A stretch of DNA of 64,000 nucleotides from DYJK01 sp040755055 (lineage in GTDB: Bacteria; Bacteroidota; Ignavibacteria; Ignavibacteriales; Melioribacteraceae): NCBI GenBank assembly GCA_040755055.1, contig JBFMBS010000005.1, positions 62,001-126,000 of the forward strand, in the 5' to 3' direction. The notes beneath the pieces are model-generated. The model saw only the letters and a list, made by a program, of their open reading frames with translations, was not told where the DNA came from and searched no databases. Both the position numbers and the translations under genes were made by a program. Below are positions 16,804 to 25,372 of the stretch, piece by piece; positions within the stretch are counted from its first letter, which is position 1, and every line of letters begins with the position of its first letter.

Positions 16804-17688
16804 TTACTTACTTTGTAATGATTGTTCTTTCGAATGCCCGTGTTTGTATAATTCCCATGAGATGTACCCGTTCTGGAATAGAACATAAAAAACCGGTCCT
16901 AAAGCAGCAACGGGATTCATAAACGTAAGCGCAATCCAGATTGTGAACGCATTGTTTTTTTGTCCGAGCGATTGGCTCGCTTCATGCGCGTATTCTTTTC
17001 CGCCAATCAACCAGCCCAATCCAAAATAGGCTACACATAAAATTGCAATTGTCAGCCCGATCAAGAAAACTATTCCGATACTCGATGATAATTCATTGCG
17101 GATATAACTCGATGCGTCCGAAGTTGCAATGTAAATGTTGGCTACCAAAATATAGAACGAAGAATCTTTACAGCCTACAAGCACACACCATACTTTTGGC
17201 AAGGCATATTTAAATATTTGTGAAGCAAGGAGCGGAATCGCGAAAGTTATTAGCACGGGTACCAGAACCTGAATAACGGATATATCCTTTCCATTGCCGA
17301 GTATTGTAGGGAGAATAAAAGGGAGAAGAATTGCAACTGCGGCGTTACTAAGTATTAATGAGATCATTGTGAACTCAACTCGCTTCCTTTTTAAACTGAT
17401 AATTACCGGTGCTGCTATTGCAGTTGGCGCAGCCGAGGCAATGAATGCCGCTTGTGCAAGTACATGATTAAAACCGTTGATTAGATAATAGATAATTACC
17501 GGCGAGACGATCATGATGATCAGCAAGATGAAATGTTTTTTTGTTACTATGTCTTTATCAAATTTAATGTCGAGGAATGAAAAGAAGAGAAGCACCATTA
17601 ACAAATAGCGGATGAGAAATGTGTACTGCTCACCGTAAGGGAAAAGAATACCGAATGTAATTGCAGAGAGAAGCAGAATGGTTTTCAT
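16804..17688 (-). CDS. Bile acid:sodium symporter (BASS/ACR3-like) family transporter
   Basis: A 294-residue integral membrane protein with nine to ten hydrophobic segments. The arrangement, with a broken helix containing AAPTAIAAPVIISLKRKR and a late conserved block SLGQKNNAFTIWIALTFMNP, is that of the BASS superfamily (sodium-coupled transport of organic anions). The substrate cannot be deduced. It follows directly after the barrel gene on the same strand with only about 60 bases between them, but no functional link is evident. Confidence 0.8.
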   Translation of the reverse strand: MKTILLLSAITFGILFPYGEQYTFLIRYLLMVLLFFSFLDIKFDKDIVTKKHFILLIIMIVSPVIIYYLINGFNHVLAQAAFIASAAPTAIAAPVIISLKRKRVEFTMISLILSNAAVAILLPFILPTILGNGKDISVIQVLVPVLITFAIPLLASQIFKYALPKVWCVLVGCKDSSFYILVANIYIATSDASSYIRNELSSSIGIVFLIGLTIAILCVAYFGLGWLIGGKEYAHEASQSLGQKNNAFTIWIALTFMNPVAALGPVFYVLFQNGYISWELYKHGHSKEQSLQSK

Positions 17689-18101
17689 TGAATCAATTAT
17701 TTTTCACACAAACTTATAAATGATTTAAGTTCTCTGCAATTATGTGTAAGCAAAAGTAGAAGCAAATATTTGTAGCGAAACAGAAAATGAATCTATTGTT
17801 TACACTACTCATGTTAGTGTCTGTTGCAAAATTCTCTGTGGGCTTTGCGGATACCTTGCGTCATTGCGTTTATCCGCCTTTGGCGTGATGAAAGCTTTTA
17901 AAGGTTATCACGCAAAGGTCGCAAAGTTTACCCCGACGAGTGCCGGAGAATGCGCGGAGCCGCAAAGAAAAAACAAAATTTAAGCTATGCAACAGACTAT
18001 AACGGCAGCAAAGTTCGGAACGACGATATCCGGACAAAATCGTGATTCCGGCAGCCAGGAAACTTGTTAATTATATTACCGGCGTTTATGCTTCTAAGTT
18101 T
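17689..18101. other. Non-coding stretch upstream of the BASS gene and downstream of surE
   Basis: No gene supported. A 33-codon frame at 17787 begins like a signal peptide, then runs into repeat-like words and stops; it is not considered real. The middle contains complementary words CTTTGCG...CGCAAAG (about 17840-17930), a spacer motif seen between genes in many genomes of this kind. The words GGCAGCCAGG near 18050 recur at 38179. Confidence 0.5.
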
Positions 18102-18983
18102 TTATTTCCACTCAGGCAAAAGACCGGAATTATTTTTTAGTTTTGAAAGAAGGGGATAGTCAATTTCATCTGCCAGCATTGGTACAACTATAATATAACC
18201 GGAATAATACAAAGCCGCATCACTTTCAGCATCTACATCTGTAATGGGCTTCGGTCGGTTTAACTGCCAAACTTCTTTATTTGATTCCGCAGAGTCACTT
18301 TGGATTTTAGAGAAAGAAAAATCGGCGAGAATACCGGCACGCGCTGCTACTTTTATTCCTTTGATTTCGGAAAGCGAAAGTCTTGGGAAACTTAATGTAA
18401 AGTATTGACCGGTTTTTAATTGTCGAACCAAATCACTTTTAGAAAATTCTATTACCCAATTAATTAGAGCTTCTTCGGTTTCGGGTAGTCCGTCTTTTAT
18501 TCCCGATACAGCAATAGAAGGGACACCCCAATATGAGGCGAGACGTGCAGCACCAATGGTGCCGGAAGCAAGCCAATCGTAGCCGAGATTTGGTCCCCCG
18601 TTGATTCCTGAAATTACCAAATCCGGTTTGGTATCTTTCATTATGCCTTGAAGTGCAAGCAGAACGCAATCACCCGGGTAGCCGTCAACGGCATATGCTT
18701 TTATTCCTTCGCCGATGTTTTTCTTTTCTACTGTGAGCTGGTAGATGCTGAATACAGATGTATAATGTGTAGTTCCGCTTTTGTCTCCCGATGGGGCTAC
18801 GACGTATGTCTCGGCAACTTTTGAAAATGCTTTTGCAAGTCCTATCATTTTAGGATCGTTGATGCCGTCGTCGTTTGTAATGAGAACAGTTTTAGGCCAT
18901 GAATCCAAATTTTGGGATAACACATTTCCCATGCTTAGACACATAAGCGCCAATACCATGATCAATTTCCGGGTTGTTGTCAT
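18102..18983 (-). CDS. surE: SurE-family 5'/3'-nucleotidase with signal peptide (exported)
   Basis: A 293-residue SurE phosphatase. The metal-binding NDDG occurs in VLITNDDGINDPKMIGL and the phosphate-binding SGTIGAARLAS and SGINGGPNLG segments are intact, so activity on nucleoside monophosphates is expected. Unlike the usual cytoplasmic enzyme it starts with a clear signal peptide (about residues 1-24, LIMVLALMCLSMGNVLSQ) and therefore probably works in the periplasm or outside the cell, for example in nucleotide scavenging. No pcm or nlpD neighbour is present. Signal peptide cleavage is inferred from the pattern. Confidence 0.88.
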   Translation of the reverse strand: MTTTRKLIMVLALMCLSMGNVLSQNLDSWPKTVLITNDDGINDPKMIGLAKAFSKVAETYVVAPSGDKSGTTHYTSVFSIYQLTVEKKNIGEGIKAYAVDGYPGDCVLLALQGIMKDTKPDLVISGINGGPNLGYDWLASGTIGAARLASYWGVPSIAVSGIKDGLPETEEALINWVIEFSKSDLVRQLKTGQYFTLSFPRLSLSEIKGIKVAARAGILADFSFSKIQSDSAESNKEVWQLNRPKPITDVDAESDAALYYSGYIIVVPMLADEIDYPLLSKLKNNSGLLPEWK

Positions 18984-19204
18984 AATTTAACTCCTGATTC
19001 AAATTTTCTAATTCGAGTCAATGTTTTTTGTAAGCTTAGTTGGACGAATCGCGGATTCGCCCCTACATTAAATATCGTAGAGACAATCGCGATAAATATC
19101 CACGCGGTAGTTTCCTTCGGCTAATCCAACTATCGGTATAACAAAATTATGATAACCATAACAAGTAGTCATATCGGCAGCGGTATCAATTTGTGTAATT
19201 GTTA

Positions 19205-19711
19205 TTATTGAATGAACTCCTTTGCCATCTTAGCAATAGATCTTTTTACCGAGGGAGACAATGAATCTAAATATTGATTCTGCATAAGAAAAACTATTTC
19301 GCGTGATAAGTCGGGATGTTTTTTGGCTATCTTAACGATAATCTTAAAAGCGGTAAATCGCACAGATGGCTTTTTATTTATCTTTTCCCAGATGGTCATG
19401 CAAACATCAAATAAAAAACTTTCATGTTCCCCGTTTAATTCCATCAGCGAAAGAATTTTTAGTAACTCACGCCGGTGGTTATCGTCCTTAGTTGTTAGAG
19501 TGTTAATTATTTTTTTGATGTAAGGTTGTATCCGCCGGTCGTTTTTTTTCATGCAGCTCCACAATAACCACGCGGCACGCCATGAATACGGTTGTTTATC
19601 TGAAATAGCTAATTTTACTGCCTCTTCAAAATCCCGGGGATGTGCATCTATATAGGAAATCATGCCGGCTTTGTAAGAATTAGTTAAAATCTGTTCTAAT
19701 GGTGTTTCCAT
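19205..19711 (-). CDS. HEAT/ARM-like alpha-helical repeat protein
   Basis: A 168-residue all-helical protein. Repeating helix pairs such as FEEAVKLAISDKQPYSWRAA, RRELLKILSLMELNGEHESF and VRFTAFKIIVKIAKKHPDLS fit HEAT-like repeats. The central segment (WRAAWLLWSCMKKNDRRIQP) is reminiscent of the small adenylosuccinate-lyase-neighbour/HEAT proteins common in Bacteroidota. Function unknown; a scaffold for protein contacts is the usual use of this fold. No signal peptide. Confidence 0.6.
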   Translation of the reverse strand: METPLEQILTNSYKAGMISYIDAHPRDFEEAVKLAISDKQPYSWRAAWLLWSCMKKNDRRIQPYIKKIINTLTTKDDNHRRELLKILSLMELNGEHESFLFDVCMTIWEKINKKPSVRFTAFKIIVKIAKKHPDLSREIVFLMQNQYLDSLSPSVKRSIAKMAKEFIQ

Positions 19712-19796
19712 GAAATTTATTTACCGAGACTACTTTTATGAACGAACTTTATCTGTCGCCGCGGACACGAACTTGTGTGCCATCCTCTTAACCTAA

Positions 19797-20363
19797 CTAT
19801 TCTTTTCTTGTGAGTTTTACACGCGCAAAAGGTTGAAGCGTTCCGTTTTCTTCGCCATCCATAATCCACTGCCATGTATCTACATTTCTATCATAAACAA
19901 ATGTTGTGTGGAAAAGACTTCCGTCGCTGCCTTTAAATAAAAAAGCAATGTCATCTCCTTTGCGCTCCGCGTGGGCAATTGCTTGAGCCGAAAGACCGCC
20001 ACCGGTTACGTCGAGCCATAAACAAGAATATTGATTCAGCTGCGAATCCCAGCCGATAAAAACCAATGCCTCGTAAGCAGCAGTACCGTCGGCATCTTTT
20101 TCATGGGATATTTCCCGGAATTGTAAATACTGATGTTCAAGAATCCACGAAGCAGTAACATCATGTGTTGTTTCTTGTCCGGCAATAATACCTTTTAAAG
20201 TCCATTTCCCGGTCATTCGATCCAATAATGAATCTTGAAATGTTGTCTGCTGTGAAAAAATATTAACGGATAGTAGTAAGGAAAGTAAAATAATTCTTCT
20301 TCTTATTTTTATTGAATACCTCGCAAAGTCTTTATTCTTTTTTAACCTATTTACTTCTGCCAT
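19797..20363 (-). CDS. DUF1579-like lipocalin-fold protein, secreted
   Basis: A 188-residue protein with an N-terminal hydrophobic segment (about residues 22-40, RRRIILLSLLLSVNIFSQQ). The mature part begins with the phrase LLDRMTGKWTLKGIIAGQET and continues WILEHQYLQFREISHE, matching the DUF1579/nitrobindin-like pattern in which a short beta-barrel binds a small hydrophobic ligand. No ligand residues are recognised. The start at 20363 gives a long basic n-region (20 residues before the hydrophobic part) and could be slightly upstream of the true start, but no other Met is available. Confidence 0.6.
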   Translation of the reverse strand: MAEVNRLKKNKDFARYSIKIRRRIILLSLLLSVNIFSQQTTFQDSLLDRMTGKWTLKGIIAGQETTHDVTASWILEHQYLQFREISHEKDADGTAAYEALVFIGWDSQLNQYSCLWLDVTGGGLSAQAIAHAERKGDDIAFLFKGSDGSLFHTTFVYDRNVDTWQWIMDGEENGTLQPFARVKLTRKE

Positions 20364-20430
20364 AGACAGATAAATTTTATTTACTTGTTAACCATTCCTT
20401 TTGACTTATTAAAAATGTCATATTGGGAAT

Positions 20431-21375
20431 TTATTTAAGCAATACCATTGATTTCGTTTTTAAGATATTATTGAATGTTGCGGTATAAAAATAAATTCCG
20501 CTTGGTAAAGACGCTCCGCCTCCGGCGGAATGATGCGTCTCTACATTAAATTGTATAGAATAATTTCCCGGCGCTTTATATTCATCTACTAATGTAGCGA
20601 CTTCGCGCCCGAGGATGTCGTAAACTTTTAATGTAACGACCCCTCCCATATCCCTCCCCTTAGTAAGGGGAGGGACAGAGGGCGGGGTTGAGATTTCATA
20701 TTCTATTGTTGTGGTTGGGTTTCCGCCATAAGCGGATCCGCCTCCGGCGGAAAATGGATTGGGATAATTCTGCAGTAACCGGAAATTATCTGGTATTGTT
20801 GAAGCCGGATTTTCAACACCAAGAATTTGTCCGTATTCTACACTGTTTATAACAGCGCCGGTCAATCCGTAATATAAAACTTCTCCGGCATATTGAACTA
20901 GTCCAAGTCCATCAGCGATAGTTTCTTCGCCATCCCCGGTTGAAGGAATGTTATCGCGGAAAAAACTCATATAATTTCTTTGAACACCAAAAAAGTTTGC
21001 AGTGCCGGCGGAACGGACGGTTATTAAAGTTGTATCCGAATCGTAGATTATTACTTGTAAAGTATAACCGACTTTGAGAGAAAAATCATACTTTACAGAT
21101 TCAGTATCAAAAAAAGTATTATATGAAAATACTTTTGTACCTTCTTTTCTAAAATAACCTTTGAATAAATCCCCGGTCACTTGAGTATAGGTTAACCCAT
21201 TTGGCATTACTGTATCTTTGATCGCACGGCTTTCACTGTAATACCCGGGTCCCTCACTATATTGCCATCTGTTGCCGATACGTAATGGAAAATCTATTTG
21301 AGAATTTTGTGCAAAGATAAATGAGGAGAACAAGCAGCTAACCAAAAAAATACTTATGAATATTTTAGCTTTCAT
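20431..21375 (-). CDS. Secreted protein with type IX secretion C-terminal sorting domain
   Basis: A 314-residue protein: signal peptide (about 1-22, FISIFLVSCLFSSFIFAQ), a beta-rich region of unknown function (about 25-200), then a T9SS type A sorting domain starting NYPNPF at about 207 and ending KTKSMVLLK. The sorting domain is interrupted by three palindrome-encoded insertions: GGGSAYGG after NPFSA, SVPPLTKGRDMGG between the first and second conserved strands, and HHSAGGGASLP before SGIYFYT. All are in frame, so the protein should still be made. It is likely exported and anchored at or released from the cell surface. Confidence 0.85.
   Translation of the reverse strand: MKAKIFISIFLVSCLFSSFIFAQNSQIDFPLRIGNRWQYSEGPGYYSESRAIKDTVMPNGLTYTQVTGDLFKGYFRKEGTKVFSYNTFFDTESVKYDFSLKVGYTLQVIIYDSDTTLITVRSAGTANFFGVQRNYMSFFRDNIPSTGDGEETIADGLGLVQYAGEVLYYGLTGAVINSVEYGQILGVENPASTIPDNFRLLQNYPNPFSAGGGSAYGGNPTTTIEYEISTPPSVPPLTKGRDMGGVVTLKVYDILGREVATLVDEYKAPGNYSIQFNVETHHSAGGGASLPSGIYFYTATFNNILKTKSMVLLK
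20510..20539. repeat. Palindromic insertion in the T9SS domain (site B)
   Basis: Outer arms GACGC and GCGTC enclose the inner palindrome TCCGCCTCCGGCGGA (20515-20529). It lies between the codons for QFNV and SGIYFYT of the sorting domain, where the other T9SS gene in this window also carries a palindrome. Confidence 0.7.
20652..20674. repeat. Palindromic insertion in the T9SS domain (site A)
   Basis: A perfect 11-bp stem CCCTCCCCTTA / TAAGGGGAGGG around one base, located between the TTTIEY strand and the LKVYDILGRE strand. The T9SS gene at 36190 has a different palindrome at the same protein position. Confidence 0.75.
20722..20751. repeat. Two tandem palindromes in the T9SS domain (site C)
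   Basis: TCCGCCATAAGCGGA is followed immediately by TCCGCCTCCGGCGGA. They encode GGGSAYGG and separate NPF from the NPTTTIEY motif, which is contiguous in other sorting domains. The second unit is the same palindrome as at 20515-20529 and as the start of the 46073 and 51153 repeats. Confidence 0.7.
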
Positions 21376-21488
21376 GATTTGTTTATAGTGTTCGCATAAA
21401 AGCGTGTTGTCCCGATTAGTCGGGGTAAGTTATTATTCTAATAATTTTTTTATTGCCAATATTCTTTTTAAAGTGGTTATACGTAATG

Positions 21489-21938
21489 CTATTTATTTGT
21501 TTTATCTCTTGGATCCAATTTATCAAGAATTTTTTTTAATATTTCCTTAGACAAGTAATTAGGTTTATTCGCCGGGCATTCATTATTGGAAAAGATTCCT
21601 AATTTTTCTCTTGGTGAAATCATTGATTGAATTTCATCTTCAGTCATTGCAATATTTTCTTTGAATATTAATTCACCTCCATGTTCTAACGGATCATGAA
21701 TTACATTTAAATCCCTTAGTCCACGGAATTTAATTGTTACAAAATTATTCTCGGAATTTTCATAAACCATTTCGTGTTCCTTGCCTAATTCAATTGCGTT
21801 TTTATATGCCGCTTCGGGAGAGTCAGCATAGATTAATATAATATTTGTCTGAACAACATTGCGTGGCTCATTCTCAATTTTTATTTCAACTATTATTTCA
21901 GCGATATACCATTTAGCATCTTGTGGAATATAACCCAT
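21489..21938 (-). CDS. DUF4288 domain protein
   Basis: A 149-residue cytosolic protein. The phrase WYIAEIIVEIKIENEPRNVV near the N terminus, then SPEAAYKNAIELGKEHE and KFRGLRDLNVIHDPLEHGGE are the DUF4288 signature; such proteins are commonly small, accessory and found near toxin-antitoxin or immunity-like genes. Function unknown. It lies in an AT-rich accessory patch with the next three genes on the same strand. Confidence 0.75.
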   Translation of the reverse strand: MGYIPQDAKWYIAEIIVEIKIENEPRNVVQTNIILIYADSPEAAYKNAIELGKEHEMVYENSENNFVTIKFRGLRDLNVIHDPLEHGGELIFKENIAMTEDEIQSMISPREKLGIFSNNECPANKPNYLSKEILKKILDKLDPRDKTNK

Positions 21939-21968
21939 TTTATTTCCAATTGAGTATATAAACTACAA

Positions 21969-22160
21969 TTAGGATTTTTTATTAAATAATCTATTCAAAA
22001 CATCCAGTCGTTTTACTTTTACTCCACTAAGAATTTTTGTTTTATAAAAATCCGCATGGTTATAAAATAGATGCTCATTACGAGAAGTAAGAGGTAAATA
22101 TTTTTTGTCTATAATTACCGGCTTGTTTTTCTCACTTCGCTCCTTTAATGTGTTGTTCAT
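21969..22160 (-). CDS. Small hypothetical protein
   Basis: A 63-residue basic protein, not recognised. It starts MNNTLKERSEKNKPVIIDKK and has no signal peptide or membrane segment. The ATG is 31 bp from the HigA-type gene's stop and 30 bp before the DUF4288 gene, on the same strand and with the same base composition, which supports it as a real member of this accessory set. Confidence 0.4.
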   Translation of the reverse strand: MNNTLKERSEKNKPVIIDKKYLPLTSRNEHLFYNHADFYKTKILSGVKVKRLDVLNRLFNKKS

Positions 22161-22191
22161 TAGAAGCGATTGCTAGTACACAGTATTTAGT

Positions 22192-22467
22192 TTATTGTAT
22201 GTTAATTCGTAATTTTTTACCTAATGCTTCTAAATAACTCTTCAGTGTGGAAAGGCGGATATCTTCAGCGTGGTTTTCAATTCGAGAGATTGCAGATTTT
22301 TTGGTGCTGAGTTTTTCGGCAAGCTCTTTTTGGGTTACCCCAACTTCCTCTCTTGCTTGACGAAGCAATACCCCTATCTTGAAACTTTCGTAACCTTTTT
22401 CGAAACTTTTAGCGAACTTTTTACTCTTGCTTTTTCGCTTTACTATATATTTTTCTAAATCATCCAT
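22192..22467 (-). CDS. higA: HigA-type XRE antitoxin
   Basis: A 91-residue protein with an N-terminal basic extension (about 1-30) and a C-terminal HTH_3 domain: IGVLLRQAREEVGVTQKELA, KLSTKKSAISRIENH, then LSTLKSYLEALGKKLRINI. It is one base downstream of the toxin gene, the toxin-first order typical of higBA. It should neutralise the toxin and repress the shared promoter upstream of 22813. Confidence 0.88.
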   Translation of the reverse strand: MDDLEKYIVKRKSKSKKFAKSFEKGYESFKIGVLLRQAREEVGVTQKELAEKLSTKKSAISRIENHAEDIRLSTLKSYLEALGKKLRINIQ

Positions 22468-22468
22468 T

Positions 22469-22813
22469 TTAGTTCCTTTCTAAAAAGTCTTTTTTTCTAC
22501 TTTCGGATAGTTCTATTTCTGTTTTGGGTGTTTTTTGAGATTTCTTTCTAAATCCATTTGTTAAAACGATAAAATTGGATTCATACCAAAATCCTAGCAA
22601 TCGAAATTCATTATTTCCCGAACCTACCCTTACCTCCCAAATATCATTTGCGCTTTCTAATTTCTTGAAATACTCAATAGGAATTCTGTCTAGTTCCTTT
22701 ATTATACGTAAGACCCATAATATTTTTTCTGCTTGTTTATCAGAAAGTGATTCAAGAAACTCTTCAACCGGTATCTTATTATTGACAGTTTTATAAAATA
22801 TTATTTTTCTCAC
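22469..22813 (-). CDS. higB: HigB/RelE-family toxin (phage Gp49-like)
   Basis: A 114-residue RelE-superfamily toxin of the Gp49-like/HigB group. Conserved features include the N-terminal VEEFLESLSDKQAEKILWVL helix pair, the strand IWEVRVGSGNNEFRLLGFW with basic residues for RNA cleavage, and the terminal GFRKKSQKTPKTEIELSESR. These ribosome-dependent mRNases arrest translation. The start codon is GTG at 22813; no in-frame ATG lies nearby. Confidence 0.88.
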   Translation of the reverse strand: MRKIIFYKTVNNKIPVEEFLESLSDKQAEKILWVLRIIKELDRIPIEYFKKLESANDIWEVRVGSGNNEFRLLGFWYESNFIVLTNGFRKKSQKTPKTEIELSESRKKDFLERN

Positions 22814-23103
22814 ACAGACGAAGTTAACCTATTTGTGAACCAATGTAAATACCATTTAATTTCTTGTGCTAACTTATAATTAACTGAAGTCTGTCGGGCG
22901 ACAAGCGTGAAAAGGGAAAAGCAATGATAAATGTTAAATTGTAAATGTTAAATGATAAATGGAAAGCAAAGACAAATGGAAAAATGTTGAGTGTTAAATC
23001 TGCTGAAATAACAGCGGACAAGTGTTGGATTACAGATTAACTCAAAATTCTAAACTCATAACTCAAAATTTTTCATTTAGAATTTAACATTCAAAATTGC
23101 AGT

Positions 23104-23685
23104 TCAGACGTTTCTCATATCAAAGGGTGAAAGCTCGGAGATGTCCGTGCGGATGTTCAATTCTTTTATCAGCTCTTTAACGGTTTTGATTTCCGCTTCC
23201 ATTAAGTGGAGACGGTGTTTAAGCATAGCGAGACTTGTAAAGGCAATCCGTGTAGTATCCATTTCCAAATTGAAGATCTGTTTGCGTACCGTGTAGGCGG
23301 TGGCTTCAAGGCGTTCGAGTTTCTTTTTCAGCTTCATTAAAATTTCCGGCTTGCTCAAGTTGTGCATCAATAAAATTCCGATATCAAATCCGGAAGATGA
23401 AGAAGCATCTTCTTCAAGGTAAGCGGTTATTGAGCTGTGAAGTTCGAACTCCCCTTCCGGGGTAATATTGTAAATAGTTTTTTCGGGAAGATTACCGGAG
23501 CGCTCTTGTCTTCCGTTTATCAATCCGCGTTTTTTCAAATTGTTGATTGTGGCATAAACGGTTGAATCTGCAAGCGGAAGCCATTTGCGTGTCTGCATAT
23601 CGCTGAGCATTTTGGTAATATCGTATGGGTTGCGTTCCCTTTCGGAAAGAATACCAAGTATCAAGGTTGCCAATTTAGAGAGCAT
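23104..23685 (-). CDS. PadR-family transcriptional regulator
   Basis: A 193-residue regulator: winged helix from residue 5 (LILGILSERERNPYDITKML, then STVYATINNLKKRGLINGRQ and TIYNITPEGE) followed by a C-terminal helical dimerisation domain (MKLKKKLERLEATAYTVRK and on). PadR regulators respond to phenolics or antibiotics and usually control a neighbouring transporter or enzyme, but no such gene is adjacent. The C-terminal half is longer than in minimal PadR proteins, as in the AphA-like subgroup. Confidence 0.9.
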   Translation of the reverse strand: MLSKLATLILGILSERERNPYDITKMLSDMQTRKWLPLADSTVYATINNLKKRGLINGRQERSGNLPEKTIYNITPEGEFELHSSITAYLEEDASSSSGFDIGILLMHNLSKPEILMKLKKKLERLEATAYTVRKQIFNLEMDTTRIAFTSLAMLKHRLHLMEAEIKTVKELIKELNIRTDISELSPFDMRNV

Positions 23686-24031
23686 TGGAAATAAATCCGC
23701 TATTGATTTACAGTAGTATCAAAATAGAGTATGTAAGTTGATTTGTCAAGTTTATTCACCGGGGTGTCGATGAAAACATGAAGCTTCATTTGTACGGCAA
23801 TATTTGTGATAACGACAGAACGCCTAAGTGAAAAATGCCATAAGTACAACATTGAAGATTAGAAGTCGGCTTAAAGATTTAATCCCTGGTAACCCCACAA
23901 TAAAAGAAAAATGATTGCTGCACAGAGTGCCACCGGGAAAGTCCAGAGTTACACAGAGAAGAGATAAAAATCTTGAGTAAAGTGATACTTAATTGATAGA
24001 TAAATTTCCCTAAAAGTTAGTTTGAACGGAA
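23686..24031. other. Non-coding stretch between PadR and SIR2 genes
   Basis: No gene is supported on either strand. The part next to 23686 should contain the padR promoter. The remainder is repeat-like (short words such as GCACAGAGTGCCACC) and no clear palindrome with a T-tract is seen. Confidence 0.5.
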
Positions 24032-25222
24032 TTATGTTGAGAAAATCTCATCGAGGAGATTTTTATCAAGCAGTATCTCTTCAAAAGTTGAGTAGATGAA
24101 TTTTGAATTATGCGAAAGGGATTTGTAGCTGAGGTCCAATGTTTCTTTCTTTTTCGGGTTGATCACAACAACATCGGTATCCGGCGTAATATGTTTTTTG
24201 AATAATGCTTTGATGTGAAGATCAGCATCCGAAAGCGAGTAGCCGATGAAGACAATTTTTTTTGTCACGCGGATCTCGCGCGATGCTTCGACCAACAGCT
24301 GTTGTATGATCGGGTGAGAGATAGTTTTAAGATACGACGGCGGAACGATCAATGTGCTGAACTCGGTTCCATCAATGGGGCAGCTGTATTCGTATTCGAG
24401 GTTATCGGGATACGTATAGCCGAGGAACTTCCCTTTGTTCAAATCGATCTTTCTATCCCACGGTGTAAGCAAAGTTTGGTTGCAGCAGTTGCAGTATTTC
24501 CAATTCAAACTTCCGTGCAGCTTGATAATTTTTATCGGTATCGGTGTTATCGATTCTTCGACCGAGACCGGTGCGCGCGGATTGACCCAAAAATTATATC
24601 GTACAAGTTCGGGAAGTTTTTCGTAGTTCATCAACGGTATAGAGTAATCGATATAACAGTGGTCTTTAAAATGAAAATCGAAAGCTTGTTCGAGCAATGT
24701 ATCATAATTCAACGTGATAACTGATGAATTAGGCGCACGGCTGATGAGTGTTTTCCAGAAGAGATCATAGTAAACACTGTTTTTGTTGGTATGAAAATTT
24801 ACGATGTAGTGGATCAGTTTAATCAAATACTCTTTTATGTAGCGTATCTTTTCGATAGAATATTTCAGGTTAAGACTTTCATTGTGCTGGATAAAATAGT
24901 CGAGGAACCCGAACACTGCTTCGAGCTGCGGATAATGATCGGAATGAATGTTGTATTCAAAATTATCTTTTATGAATTCAAGAACTATACAGCCGATTTC
25001 AGATTTCTCAATTTCTTCAATACCGCCCGAAATTATTTGAGGTAAGATATCTCTCTGCAAAGGTACGCCATCGGGACGCGAAGCGCCGGCGCCAAGTACA
25101 AATACGATATCCCTTGTGTGTGGGTATTGGAGAAACTTTAATGTTTTCAATTGTGATCGATTAATCTCTCTGCAAAAATAAAAATTTCGTCTGCCAATTA
25201 CTCTTAAAACATTTTTATGCAC
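24032..25222 (-). CDS. Stand-alone SIR2-family NADase-like protein
   Basis: A 396-residue protein with a SIR2-like NAD-binding domain. The glycine loop FVLGAGASRPDGVP is near residues 41-54, the LNYDTLLEQA motif supplies the conserved Asn (about 172), the catalytic His is in KLHGSLNW (about 236), and the late nucleotide-binding block reads FIGYSLSDADLHIKA (about 325). All residues expected for catalysis are present. Bacterial SIR2 proteins that are not deacetylases are commonly abortive-infection NADases. No second gene of a known system adjoins it. The start (GTG at 25222) is uncertain: no ATG occurs before the glycine loop, and a TTG at about residue 25 is also possible. Confidence 0.8.
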   Translation of the reverse strand: MHKNVLRVIGRRNFYFCREINRSQLKTLKFLQYPHTRDIVFVLGAGASRPDGVPLQRDILPQIISGGIEEIEKSEIGCIVLEFIKDNFEYNIHSDHYPQLEAVFGFLDYFIQHNESLNLKYSIEKIRYIKEYLIKLIHYIVNFHTNKNSVYYDLFWKTLISRAPNSSVITLNYDTLLEQAFDFHFKDHCYIDYSIPLMNYEKLPELVRYNFWVNPRAPVSVEESITPIPIKIIKLHGSLNWKYCNCCNQTLLTPWDRKIDLNKGKFLGYTYPDNLEYEYSCPIDGTEFSTLIVPPSYLKTISHPIIQQLLVEASREIRVTKKIVFIGYSLSDADLHIKALFKKHITPDTDVVVINPKKKETLDLSYKSLSHNSKFIYSTFEEILLDKNLLDEIFST

Positions 25223-25372
25223 ACAATATTTACTGATTGGATTGAATAATGACGATTATAGGTATGAATTCTTGATGAAGAGAATGAGCGAGGTTTGCAG
25301 TTAACAGTTTATAGTTAGTATTGAGAAAAGTGAATTGCGGATTATTAATTATGTAAGAATAAATTGGGAAAA

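Noticed and set aside
17787..17888. 33-codon frame starting like a signal peptide
   Set aside because: Runs into repeat-like intergenic words and stops at once.
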